NCBI GenBank assembly: GCA_019084025.1
Contig: JAHRBI010000004.1
Span: 248,001 to 312,000, forward strand
Reading direction: 5' to 3'
DNA length: 64,000 nt
Origin: Burkholderiaceae bacterium DAT-1
GTDB taxonomy: Bacteria > Pseudomonadota > Gammaproteobacteria > Burkholderiales > Chitinimonadaceae
Shown: in pieces, positions 24,593 to 33,363 of the stretch
Position numbering within the stretch: the first letter of the stretch is position 1
Layout: every line of letters begins with the position of its first letter
The notes under the pieces: generated by a model
Seen by the model: the letters and a program-made list of their open reading frames with translations, nothing else
Told to the model about the DNA's origin: nothing
Databases searched by the model: none
Position numbers and translations under genes: made by a program

Positions 24593-26065
24593 CTATAAAG
24601 TTTTGCGGAAATAAATAATATTGTTCGCCAAATTTGGCGTCGAACCAGACTCACACCCGGCCAAAGCCGTCCCCAGTGAATCCAGTGCTCGACACCTCAT
24701 CTCCCAGTGGCCGTACCGCGCATACAAATCCGTCGCCGACTTTTCCTTGGGCGCATGTGCCAGGATGGTCCCGACCATCCCCTCGTCAAAGCCTAATTGC
24801 TGCAATCGCGTGGCGACCGTACGCCTGAGATCATACAAAGTCCACCGCCCACCGGGGAGGTTATACAGATCAATTTCATTGCGTGCACGACGCGTCACCA
24901 TACGACGCGCGACGCGCGCCTTATACTGCTCGTCGGTTTCACTGCGATCGCGATGAAACTGACGACAAACTATGTCCGTTCCTACATTGTCGCGGCGTAC
25001 AGGGGCATTCTCTTTGATCGCTGCTGGAAATACAAAATCATTGAGCCGCTGAGCCTCCATGATTTCCAGTTGTTTCATGGCAAAGTCGCTCAGGTAAACA
25101 TGATGCATCCGCCGCTTTTTCATGCTGCCCGACGGGATGATCAACAAGCGTTCACTTTTCACAATCCACGCCCAGCGAATGCGAATTGTTTCGCTGGCAC
25201 GTATGCCTGTTGCCAGCATGAAGCGCATCATGCAAATCCCGGTCAATGCCTGTGTGGATTTGGGTAGTCGTTCATGCAATAGCGTGACCAATTCATGGAA
25301 TTGGAGCGCACGACCGGCTTTATCATCCTCTGCTTCTTGGCCAATGACTTCCTTGCCATGCTTTTCCAGATATGCGGCTGCATTGAAAGTTTCCGGGGCC
25401 TGATGATGGTTGGTGGTACGTGTTTTGACGGGAACCTGCATACGTAAGAGCGGATGGGTGTCCGAACACAGGCCGCTCTGTTCGGCCCATTTCATCACTC
25501 TGACCAGCAGGCTGATCGCTGCGCGCGGGGTGCTGGACTTTCCTTTTTTGGCCAGCTCATTGTAGTGAGCCATCACCGGTTGTTTGTTGGCATCCTTAAC
25601 CTTAACCGAGCCAATCGCAATGGCGACGTGGCACTTCCACCGTGATCGGGTCACGGCGCGATTATGTGGATCTAGCAAGGGGCCCTGCGATTGATCGTAC
25701 AGCTCATAGAGCTGATTCATACTAATCTCGCCGGTTTCTTGAACGGCATCCGCCGCTTTCTGTTGCTCTTCCGCTTCGATCTCGGCTCTCGGATCGAGTC
25801 CTTCGGCACGTTGATTGCGGTACGTGATGGCCAGGTTGCGTGCATCGGCCAACTGGATCGCGGGGTAAGTGCCAATGCGCAATTTGATGGGCGGATCACC
25901 CCGTTTTTCCTGGTAAACGAAATACCAGGTTTTTCCGGAAGGACGGATGCGCAGCCTGAGCCCATCGCCATCATTGAGCCAGTCTTCCCGCTTGTTTTCC
26001 GTTAAGCGGGCGTTCTTGACTTCAATCGCGGTGAGCAAATTGGAGCGGATTGTTTTGGTGGCCAT
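24593..26065 (-). CDS. Tyrosine recombinase, P4-type integrase of the element
   Basis: Catalyses site-specific integration and excision at a tRNA gene. The 490-residue protein has the N-terminal arm-binding/DUF4102 region (GLRLRIRPSGKTWYFVYQ near residue 35, LADARNLA near 70), a core-binding domain, and the catalytic domain with Arg in ATGIRASETIRIRW near residue 290, LYDLRRTVATRL near 420 (Arg; the usual His before it is Tyr), ILAHAPKEKSATDLYARY near 445 with His and the nucleophilic Tyr. It reads leftward with its start 160 bases from the tRNA fragment that marks the right end of the element. Confidence 0.92.
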   Translation of the reverse strand: MATKTIRSNLLTAIEVKNARLTENKREDWLNDGDGLRLRIRPSGKTWYFVYQEKRGDPPIKLRIGTYPAIQLADARNLAITYRNQRAEGLDPRAEIEAEEQQKAADAVQETGEISMNQLYELYDQSQGPLLDPHNRAVTRSRWKCHVAIAIGSVKVKDANKQPVMAHYNELAKKGKSSTPRAAISLLVRVMKWAEQSGLCSDTHPLLRMQVPVKTRTTNHHQAPETFNAAAYLEKHGKEVIGQEAEDDKAGRALQFHELVTLLHERLPKSTQALTGICMMRFMLATGIRASETIRIRWAWIVKSERLLIIPSGSMKKRRMHHVYLSDFAMKQLEIMEAQRLNDFVFPAAIKENAPVRRDNVGTDIVCRQFHRDRSETDEQYKARVARRMVTRRARNEIDLYNLPGGRWTLYDLRRTVATRLQQLGFDEGMVGTILAHAPKEKSATDLYARYGHWEMRCRALDSLGTALAGCESGSTPNLANNIIYFRKTL

Positions 26066-26225
26066 GGCGTCGCTGGGTATGACAGGGGGTATGACATCAT
26101 AGCACGCTGGAGGTGGATATTGTCGGATTTTCTTGGATGAAAATTTCTTAAAAAATCATTTAAAACAATTAGTTAAAAAACTTAGCTGGATTTTTTTGGA
26201 CTTCAAAAAACACGATTAAACTTCA

Positions 26226-26270
26226 TTCCGAAGCTGAAGGTCGCAGGTTCGATCCCTGCTGGGTGCGCCA
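26226..26270 (+). other. 3' half of a tRNA-Arg(CCG) gene, attachment-site duplication
   Basis: The sequence reads as a tRNA from the anticodon loop to the end: loop TTCCGAA with anticodon CCG, 3' anticodon strand GCTGA, variable AGGTC, T-stem GCAGG, loop TTCGATC, CCTGC, acceptor strand TGGGTGC, discriminator G and CCA. The bases to its left do not pair with the anticodon strand and no D-arm is present, so the 5' half is missing. Beside an integrase this is best read as the att duplicate left at the right end of the element. Confidence 0.75.
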
Positions 26271-26512
26271 GAATAATCAACGGGTTACAGCTGAAAGGTT
26301 GTCGCCCGTTGTCGTTTGGAGCGGATTAGACCTGTTCTGGGTGTAAAACTGACTTTCACTCGAATACATGTAAGCTTCAAGGGTTAGATTCCATTCGTCC
26401 TTCCGCTATCACCAACGCATGAGCCATGTTTCAACCTCTACAGGAGGATAGGCCAGGGGGAGCTGACAAAAAGTGCCGCACGCATTCCCTGCCAGGCAGT
26501 ACCATTGTGGCC

Positions 26513-27004
26513 ATGACCTCACTTCACTATTTGAACGGCTATCCTGCTGCTCTGCTCGAGCGCATCCGGATCCTGCTTGAGCAAGACCAGCTTGGTGCAT
26601 GGCTGGAGCATAAGTATCCGGCGTGCCACGATATTCAAACCGACAAGGCGCTCTATCAATATGTCGCTGAGCTGAAGCAGCGATTCCTGAAAAACGCGCC
26701 GCCTGTTGCCAAGGTTCAGTTCGACAGTCAGCAGCACCCGGTGAAGGGCACGCTTGGTACTAATACTTTCGTGTCACGGGTGCAGGGCGGGAAGCTCAAG
26801 CGCAAAAACGAAATTCGCATCGCCTCGTTATTCCGCGACGCACCGGAAGCATTTTTACGGATGATCGTGGTTCACGAGCTGGCGCATATCAAAGAAAAAG
26901 ACCATAACAAGGCGTTTTACCAACTGTGCTGCCATATGGAGCCGGATTACCACCAACTGGAGTTTGATGTCCGGGTATGGCTGACCTGGCGCGAGCGTGC
27001 GTAG
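26513..27004 (+). CDS. YgjP-like metallopeptidase-domain protein
   Basis: The 163-residue protein (start at ATG 26513, MTSLHYLNGYP) carries the DUF45/YgjP zinc motif VVHELAHIKEKDHNKAFYQL near residue 120 with HExxH and the third His, followed by MEPDYHQLEFDVRVWLTW at the C-terminus, typical of the family. A TTG or ATG further upstream (26,426) would add a poorly conserved tail. It is the first gene outside the putative element. The biological role of these proteins is poorly known; a UTP pyrophosphatase activity has been reported for the E. coli relative. Confidence 0.78.
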   Translation: MTSLHYLNGYPAALLERIRILLEQDQLGAWLEHKYPACHDIQTDKALYQYVAELKQRFLKNAPPVAKVQFDSQQHPVKGTLGTNTFVSRVQGGKLKRKNEIRIASLFRDAPEAFLRMIVVHELAHIKEKDHNKAFYQLCCHMEPDYHQLEFDVRVWLTWRERA

Positions 27005-27222
27005 GTTGCCATCGTTCTATTTGAAAGCGGCTATCCGACCACTCAGGTCGAACGTGTGATGTGGGTTGCTCGTGTAGCTCGAACTAATCAGGTGAACAGC
27101 CACTTGTGTTCAAACAAATCTCTCCGTCCTCTTGAGATTTACGTCACTGACATCATCTATGTCTTTCATTTAACACGCCGTCAGTTTTTGCAGCGTACCA
27201 ACCATACAATCAGGAAAAACAT

Positions 27223-27957
27223 ATGTCTATTCTCGTTAACGGCGTCGAAATCTCCGAAGAGATGATCAAGGCTGAGCAACACCACCATGCCGATGCATCC
27301 GAGCCGCGCGAGGCGACCATTCAGGAACTGATCCTGCGTGAACTGTTGCTGCAAAAGGCGCGCGCCGAAGGTTTGAACACCGGGAATCCTCAGGAAGCCA
27401 TTGAGGCCTTGCTGGATAAGGCGATTCAGGTGCAGCCGGTAGATGAAGCTACCTGCCGCGAGTTCTACGAGCAATATCCAGAGCGCTTCAGCAGCGGCGA
27501 ATCTGCTGTGGCAAGTCACATCCTGTTCTCGGTGACGGGTCATGATGAGCTGGCCAATACGCTGACCAAATCCAAGGCCGAAGGTGTGTTAGGTGAAGTT
27601 CAAGCTGCGCCATCGCTGTTTGCTGCGCTGGCCGAGCAACATTCTTCTTGCCCATCCGGCAAGGAAGGTGGCAACCTTGGTCGCTTCGGTCGCGGGCAAA
27701 TGGTGCCTGAGTTCGAACAGGCAGTGTTTAGCACCGAGGCAGGCCACATCACGCCGCATCTGGTGCAAACTCAGTTTGGTTATCACATCATTCAGGTGAA
27801 CGAACGCAATCTGGGTGAGCAGGTCAGTTTTGATGAGATCAAAGAACGCTTGCAGCAATACCTCACCAATATGGCTGGCAACAAAATGATGCATCAGTAC
27901 CTGAGTGGTCTGGTGGAAGCCGCCAAGATTGAGGGTTACGCCATGCCTGCGCTGTAA
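27223..27957 (+). CDS. Parvulin-type peptidylprolyl isomerase
   Basis: Catalyses cis-trans isomerisation of peptidyl-proline bonds. The 244-residue protein has a helical N-terminal part (residues 1-85) and a parvulin (rotamase) domain from about residue 95: ASHILFSVTG, then SSCPSGKEGGNLGRFGRGQM, VPEFEQAVFST, and FGYHIIQVNER. No signal peptide is seen, so it is a cytosolic PpiC/NifM-like form. It stands alone, with 218 bases of gene-free sequence upstream. Confidence 0.88.
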   Translation: MSILVNGVEISEEMIKAEQHHHADASEPREATIQELILRELLLQKARAEGLNTGNPQEAIEALLDKAIQVQPVDEATCREFYEQYPERFSSGESAVASHILFSVTGHDELANTLTKSKAEGVLGEVQAAPSLFAALAEQHSSCPSGKEGGNLGRFGRGQMVPEFEQAVFSTEAGHITPHLVQTQFGYHIIQVNERNLGEQVSFDEIKERLQQYLTNMAGNKMMHQYLSGLVEAAKIEGYAMPAL

Positions 27958-28071
27958 TGCATTGAATGCATCCCTGACTGCGACCAGGGAATCTCGGACG
28001 ATTCCTTGGTTTGTGCGGTCAGAAGATGTCAGTGTCTAACATAGGGGGAGATCGGCTGCTGATGCTTTCCC

Positions 28072-29322
28072 TTACATATACCGCCGCCATATAAGCTGCC
28101 AGCCGGTCGATATTGGCATGGCTCCCCATGTACTCAAGGGCGCGCCGCCATGATGCTGCCACTGCCATGCCCATTCGCTCGAACCTGCATGGTAGCGAGC
28201 CTCCAGCCAGGTGCGTTTGCTAGCATCCACACAATCTCGGTCGAGCATCGCAGTCAAATCAAGATGATTGATTAGCGCATCCTGCCAGTTAGCACGTACA
28301 AACACACTGCGGGAGGTGGGAGACAACTGCTGGTCAGCCAGCCAATGCCGGTACTGGAGATAGGCCGGCAAAGGCCCCCTTTGCAGTTGTCCCCAACCCA
28401 CCGTATCCAGCGCAGCACTGCTGGCATGGTATTCGAGTGTCAGCGATAGTTTACTGGCAGACGTCCAGGTTGCCCCTGCTGACACTTGATTGTGCCAGCG
28501 TTCGGGGGTGTCACCCGCCTGTCCGGTTGCCTGGGCCAGCCAGTTGTGCGACCGCCCACCCGTCCACTCAACAAACAGCACAGTCGCATCATTGAGGAGA
28601 CCGCTCAGATTGGCACCAAACTGAACTGGCTGACCCGCTTCGTGGTAGATCAGCCATTGTGGTGCAAGGCCGGGTGACCATTGCTGACTTGCTGTGAGCA
28701 ACCAGCGATCCGATCCATTGCTTGCGCCCCAGTCGGCCTGCCAGCCACCGGTATCTGCATGATTGGCCAGTTTGGGGGAGTAAACGCCAGTGAGTGATCC
28801 GCCCTCCCAGAGATACTGGCTACGCAGCATGACGCTGCCCAGGCGATTTTCTCTGAGGCTGGCCGGATCTATCGATACCGGTGCGCGCACCGCGTGGGCT
28901 CGGAAAAAGTCGTTCGGGTTGAACCCTGTTGCAACGCCTTGATGCAGGTTGATTCGACCCGCATCAAGCATCCAGGCGGGCGAGACTTTCCAGCCCAGCC
29001 AGGCCTCTTTCAGCGTATTGATGGCATGGTCGCCCTCTGCGGGCGTCATGACATCCAGCCGGTCGGCAGCATACAGTCGCCAGTCCGACGCAGGCGAGTG
29101 GTCGAACTGCATATCCAATGAGATGCGGCGGTTAGCGCTATGGCGCTGCCATGCGCGATCCATGCTTTGTCCGGTCGCCAGCTCCGTAAACAGCCGCCAG
29201 TCACGCGCGGCAATGGTTTGTTCCGGCGCTTTGTCGGCGAGCGCGAGGGCGTCTAAATCTGGTTCATCGGCATGCGCTATGCAGCAGCAGACGGCCAGCA
29301 TGAATAAGCCAGTGTGTCTCAT
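28072..29322 (-). CDS. Outer-membrane beta-barrel-like protein of ABC export cluster
   Basis: The 416-residue protein has a signal peptide (MRHTGLFMLAVCCCIAHA) and then a long series of alternating hydrophobic and polar strands rich in Trp and Tyr, ending in an aromatic-terminated strand (GWQLIWRRYM), which suits an outer-membrane barrel. The segment GFNPNDFFRAHAVRAP near residue 140 resembles DUF1302/alginate-export-like barrels. Its ATG overlaps the stop of the LolA-like gene by four bases, so it is the last member of a four-gene operon with a MacB/LolCDE-type transporter. The cargo is unknown. Confidence 0.65.
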   Translation of the reverse strand: MRHTGLFMLAVCCCIAHADEPDLDALALADKAPEQTIAARDWRLFTELATGQSMDRAWQRHSANRRISLDMQFDHSPASDWRLYAADRLDVMTPAEGDHAINTLKEAWLGWKVSPAWMLDAGRINLHQGVATGFNPNDFFRAHAVRAPVSIDPASLRENRLGSVMLRSQYLWEGGSLTGVYSPKLANHADTGGWQADWGASNGSDRWLLTASQQWSPGLAPQWLIYHEAGQPVQFGANLSGLLNDATVLFVEWTGGRSHNWLAQATGQAGDTPERWHNQVSAGATWTSASKLSLTLEYHASSAALDTVGWGQLQRGPLPAYLQYRHWLADQQLSPTSRSVFVRANWQDALINHLDLTAMLDRDCVDASKRTWLEARYHAGSSEWAWQWQHHGGAPLSTWGAMPISTGWQLIWRRYM

Positions 29323-30086
29323 TCTGGCTTGAACCTTGGCAGATAGTCGCGCTGCAGCCAGGTTTCAGGTACGTCACGTTTTACCCAGTCTGAATAACGC
29401 ATCACGGTGACCCAGTCAGACTCCAGTCCATCAATAATGACGGTTTCAGTTGGTCGCTCGATCCCGAAGAGCTTCTGGTATTTCCGGTAATAGGCAGATT
29501 TCAGTAGCTTGCCGCTTTCCGCATAGAACTTTGCCTTGATCGGGCGTGCGCTGCTGCTGTCCACCCACATCTCGATGCGATGGTAAGTGGCATCATCGTT
29601 GGCTGCGCGTAATTCCAGTTTGCTGGCATGGCGCGTCTGTTTCTCGCCATCGGTGACGTCCTCATCCGTTGCGCTGATGGCTTTGTAATCACGTGCAAAA
29701 TTCACTGTGACCACATCGCCATTGGATGCCTGTCCAAGCAATCGCTGCTGTGGCGACAAGCGAATACTGGCCTTGCTCGACGGATCGAAAAACCAAAGAT
29801 CCTTTCCATTAAACAGAATCAGCTTGTTGGCATCTCGAGCAGGAGCAATATAGCGTACCAAACTGCGGAACTGACCGCTTTGTGCATCGGCCTTGGAATA
29901 GATCACCAAGGTGCTGCTATCAGTTTGTTTGCCTTGCCGGTACTCAGTCAGCGTGTTGGTCAAACCAAACGGGAAATCCGGATTACGTACTGCATCGCTT
30001 GCGGCAAGCATCTCCTGCGGGCTAGAGGCCGCTTGAGCACACGATATGAGCAGAGCGAAGCCTGCTGCCATCCACATCTGTTTCAT
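29319..30086 (-). CDS. LolA-like outer-membrane lipoprotein-sorting protein
   Basis: The 255-residue protein begins with a signal peptide (MKQMWMAAGFALLISCAQAA) and is otherwise of the LolA-like fold found with FtsX-type ABC transporters: LILFNGKDLWFFDPSSKASIRLSPQQRLLGQ near residue 90 in two parts, and RIEMWVDSSSARPIKAKFYAE near residue 170. Such proteins probably carry a lipid or hydrophobic cargo across the periplasm. It lies nine bases after the permease gene and overlaps the barrel gene by four bases. Confidence 0.82.
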   Translation of the reverse strand: MKQMWMAAGFALLISCAQAASSPQEMLAASDAVRNPDFPFGLTNTLTEYRQGKQTDSSTLVIYSKADAQSGQFRSLVRYIAPARDANKLILFNGKDLWFFDPSSKASIRLSPQQRLLGQASNGDVVTVNFARDYKAISATDEDVTDGEKQTRHASKLELRAANDDATYHRIEMWVDSSSARPIKAKFYAESGKLLKSAYYRKYQKLFGIERPTETVIIDGLESDWVTVMRYSDWVKRDVPETWLQRDYLPRFKPE

Positions 30087-30095
30087 GATCTCTCC

Positions 30096-31478
30096 TCAAG
30101 CGTGACGCAGCGCATCGACAATCATCCACTTGGCCGCCCGTCTGGCCGGCCACCAGGCCGAAAACACGGTGACACCAACCATGCCAACTACGCTGCCAAT
30201 TAGCAAGGGCACGTCTTCGCCGATCCGCACCAGAATCAGGTAGGCATACGAGTACCCAGGCGGCGTCCACGACCAGCCGCTGTGGTTGATCAACCAGGCC
30301 AGCACCAGTGAGGCAATGAGTCCGACTGCCGATCCGATCAGACCCAGCAGCAGCGCTTCGCACAGGAAGAGTCTGCGAATGCCACTGCGGCGCAGGCCGA
30401 TAGCACGCAGCGTGCCGATTTCGACTGTCCGCTCGACCACGGCTGTGCTCATCGTGTTCCCGATGGAAAACAGTACGATCACCCCGATCAGCATGGCAAT
30501 GAAGCCGAACATGGAATCCATAAATTCATTGGTCTGGCGATAGATGGGGTTGAGGGTCTGGAAGTCGAGTACATCCAGTTCCGCGGCAGAAAAATGCTGA
30601 GCCAGCAGCGCAAAAATGCGCGCCCGTGCCTGCGGGATCTGGCTGGTATGACGCAACTGGATCATGATGGAAGTGACTTTTGGCTCGCCACTGCCATAAA
30701 TCAGACGCTGTGCCTGCTGCAAATGCATCGCCATATAGACATCGTCCAGCGCTTTGATGCCCATATTGTTGGCTTTTACAACCTGAAGGCTGGCTACATT
30801 TGGCGCCCCGTGAGAGGTTGCTGCCAGCATTTCGATGCGATTACCAGCGGTTGACTCATGACTCTCCTGTTGGCTCAGGCTGGCGATGTCGTCGGGCAGA
30901 TCTGTGCTGCGAGGTGCAGGTTTCTGGGCGGTTGCGTGACACTGATCTGCTTTGAGCAGGTCACATAGCTGCAATTTGCGCGCCACGCCGGTTCCGACCA
31001 CCACAGCATCCGTTGATGCATCTGCCAATGGCAAGGGCTGGGCATAACTGACCACGTTATAGTCATTCCATGTGAGCATCTGGTTTTGCTCTGCCGGAAC
31101 CAAGCCGGTTGCCATGACTGAGCGCGATACGCTGGCCGAGAAATTACCCGCAATGCCGCCTAGCTGAAGGGTAGGGGTGACGACTGTCAGCATCGGGGAT
31201 AGTTCGGGATCGCGCCTCAGCGCTTCGATCATGTGCGCATAATCGGCAATGCCATAAGCGGATGGATTATCGCCGCCATCGAGAAAATAACCCTTCCGCT
31301 GGATTTGAAGATGTCCGCTGTGCTGGACAAAACCGGTTTGCGATCCGTACATGATGTTGGAGCGATAGCCACCAAACAGCAAAATGGCGACGAGTCCGAC
31401 CACCATGGCCAGCAAAGTTGTCAGGGAGCGGCGGCGGTTACGCAGCAGGTTTCGCAGGGCGAGTGACCACATGTTCAT
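30096..31478 (-). CDS. FtsX/MacB/LolC-type ABC transporter permease
   Basis: The 460-residue protein has the FtsX plan: one N-terminal membrane helix (LTTLLAMVVGLVAILLFGG), a long periplasmic domain (residues 45-325), and three C-terminal helices (FGFIAMLIGVIVLFSIGNT, LLLGLIGSAVGLIASLVLAW, VPLLIGSVVGMVGVTVFSAW). Between the first and second of these is the conserved VVERTVEIGTLRAIGLRRSG coupling helix. Its first bases overlap the ATPase gene by four. It forms with the ATPase a pump for lipids or lipoproteins from the inner membrane. Confidence 0.9.
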   Translation of the reverse strand: MNMWSLALRNLLRNRRRSLTTLLAMVVGLVAILLFGGYRSNIMYGSQTGFVQHSGHLQIQRKGYFLDGGDNPSAYGIADYAHMIEALRRDPELSPMLTVVTPTLQLGGIAGNFSASVSRSVMATGLVPAEQNQMLTWNDYNVVSYAQPLPLADASTDAVVVGTGVARKLQLCDLLKADQCHATAQKPAPRSTDLPDDIASLSQQESHESTAGNRIEMLAATSHGAPNVASLQVVKANNMGIKALDDVYMAMHLQQAQRLIYGSGEPKVTSIMIQLRHTSQIPQARARIFALLAQHFSAAELDVLDFQTLNPIYRQTNEFMDSMFGFIAMLIGVIVLFSIGNTMSTAVVERTVEIGTLRAIGLRRSGIRRLFLCEALLLGLIGSAVGLIASLVLAWLINHSGWSWTPPGYSYAYLILVRIGEDVPLLIGSVVGMVGVTVFSAWWPARRAAKWMIVDALRHA

Positions 31479-32182
31479 ACTGCTACCTCCGTACGCAAGC
31501 GATCGATTTCGATGCAGGTAATACGGCCATCCTGAATGTAGATCACGTCGTCTGCTTCGGCGAGCACCTTGGGATCATGCGAGGAAAATACAAATGACAC
31601 CTCGCGCTCACGCTGCATATGGCGCATGAGTGTGATGATGTCGGCACCGGTTTGGGTGTCTAGATTGGCGGTTGGTTCATCGGCAAGCACAAGCTTGGGC
31701 CGGATCGCCAGTGCACGCGCAATGGCGACCCGTTGCCGCTGTCCGCCAGATAGCTGTCCGGGACGGTTGTCCATGCGATTGCCAAGGCCGACTGCATCGA
31801 GCAGTTCACGCGCACGTTCGCGGCGTTCCTTTGCACCAATGCCGGACAGCACCAGGGGATATTCGACATTTTCCAGTGCGCTCAGGACGGGTAGCAGATT
31901 GAAGTTCTGAAAGATGAAGCCGATGTGCCGCGCCCGGAAATCGGAGAGCGCATCGTCTGATAATCGGGCAACATGTTGCCCGGCTACGATTACCTCACCT
32001 GCATCGGCCTGATCAATGCAGCCGATGATATTCAGTAGGGTGGTTTTGCCACTGCCGGACGGGCCGGAGATGACGGTAAATACATTCTGGCGAAGATCGA
32101 CCTGAATATCGATCAGCGCGGGCACCTCAACGGTATCCAGCCGATAGGTTTTGCCCACGCCGCGCAGGCTGGCCGTGTACAT
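31475..32182 (-). CDS. ABC transporter ATP-binding protein, LolD/MacB type
   Basis: The 235-residue ATPase has Walker A VISGPSGSGKTTLLN near residue 40, Q-loop FIFQNFNLLPVLSALENV near 90, signature QLSGGQRQRVAIARAL near 145, Walker B LVLADEPTANLD near 165, and switch His FSSHDPKV near 200. These are the features of LolD-class ATPases. It is the first gene of the four-gene operon and is divergent from the AraC-type gene at 32305, with 122 bases between them for both promoters. Confidence 0.94.
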   Translation of the reverse strand: MYTASLRGVGKTYRLDTVEVPALIDIQVDLRQNVFTVISGPSGSGKTTLLNIIGCIDQADAGEVIVAGQHVARLSDDALSDFRARHIGFIFQNFNLLPVLSALENVEYPLVLSGIGAKERRERARELLDAVGLGNRMDNRPGQLSGGQRQRVAIARALAIRPKLVLADEPTANLDTQTGADIITLMRHMQREREVSFVFSSHDPKVLAEADDVIYIQDGRITCIEIDRLRTEVAV

Positions 32183-32304
32183 GATGCGTCTCCCTGATTC
32201 GAATCATTTGTTGTAGATCCTAGCGCGTGTTGGTCGCAGGGTATTGAATGATTTCGACATGCAATACCCATGACAAAACCGCATGAGTCTTTCTATACTC
32301 GCGC

Positions 32305-33225
32305 ATGCGTAAAATTGACCATGCCCTCCCGGATCTTCAACACGTCTTTTCTTCTGCGCGCAGCGAACTCTGGCTGCCGGAGGCTAATCTTGCCTCATGC
32401 ATCCGTGCGGTTCTGACGCGTGATACGCGTGGTGCAGGGTTGGCGGCGCATCAGCGGTATAACCACATTCCCGCCTCGCCACTGTGTGCGATTGTCTGGT
32501 ATTTCCATGGCGACGCCGAACTGCTTGCTCCGGGCTTGCCTGCTGATGCTGGTACGCCTCGCGCTCGTATCAGTTCATTTGCGTTTTGTGGCCCGTCCAC
32601 GCGTCCAATGATTACCTGGAATCCCGGTGATATGGAAACGCTGGTGATCCTGATGCTACCCGATGCCTTGCAGCACCTGACCGGTATTGATCCCGGAGCG
32701 TATCTTAATTGCTGTGTCCCCGCAGAGGGGCTGTTAGGCTCTGAATGGCATGCACTCGGGCAAACTTTGCATGCCTTACCGGATAATGCCGCACGCGTTA
32801 GGGCAATTGAGACTTGCCTGAGTCCGCGCTGGCAGCAAACCCGGCCGGATGCGCATGCCATTCGACATTACTATGCAGACTGGTCGACCAGTTTGATGCT
32901 GCGCGCTGCAACGTCCGGCTTCGGGCGCAGCTTGCGCCAGGTAGAGCGGCGGATCAAGCAGTGGGCTGGATTGCCGATGCGCGAACTGAAAGGATTGAGT
33001 AGGGCGGAACAGGCGTTTTTCGATGCCGCGATGAGGGAGCCTGACGCCACCGTGAACTGGAGTGATATCGCTGCGGCTGCCGGCTATACCGATCAATCGC
33101 ATATGATTCGGGCGACCCGAAAGATCACCGGCTTTGCACCTGACGCATTGCGCAGGCTGATTTTTTCAGACGAGTGCTTCTGGGTTTATCGCCTGTGGGG
33201 AATGGCAGATCAGTTTCCCGAATAA
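32305..33225 (+). CDS. AraC-family transcriptional regulator
   Basis: The 306-residue protein has an AraC/XylS DNA-binding domain at the C-terminus: LKGLSRAEQAFFDAAM, then WSDIAAAAGYTDQSHMIRAT and KITGFAPDALRRL near residues 250-290. The N-terminal 180 residues form a presumed sensing domain of unknown ligand. It is divergent from the ABC export operon and is its probable regulator. Confidence 0.85.
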   Translation: MRKIDHALPDLQHVFSSARSELWLPEANLASCIRAVLTRDTRGAGLAAHQRYNHIPASPLCAIVWYFHGDAELLAPGLPADAGTPRARISSFAFCGPSTRPMITWNPGDMETLVILMLPDALQHLTGIDPGAYLNCCVPAEGLLGSEWHALGQTLHALPDNAARVRAIETCLSPRWQQTRPDAHAIRHYYADWSTSLMLRAATSGFGRSLRQVERRIKQWAGLPMRELKGLSRAEQAFFDAAMREPDATVNWSDIAAAAGYTDQSHMIRATRKITGFAPDALRRLIFSDECFWVYRLWGMADQFPE

Positions 33226-33363
33226 GGGTGACCAACCTACCTCGTGACAACAAAGATGAACAGGCCAGGCAGCGCAAACTGACTGGCCTGCATGCCACAC
33301 TCAGTCGTTAAGGCAGTGCAGGGCGGGACATTGAATGCGATCCATGCCCCGCTCAGACTGGGA

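Noticed and set aside
32776-33102. Minus-strand frame inside the AraC gene
   Set aside because: Shadow of a clear AraC-family gene with an intact DNA-binding domain.
33261-33290. Terminator between the AraC gene and the DUF885 gene
   Set aside because: CAGGCCAG and CTGGCCTG pair, but the loop is 14 bases and no T-run follows on either strand.
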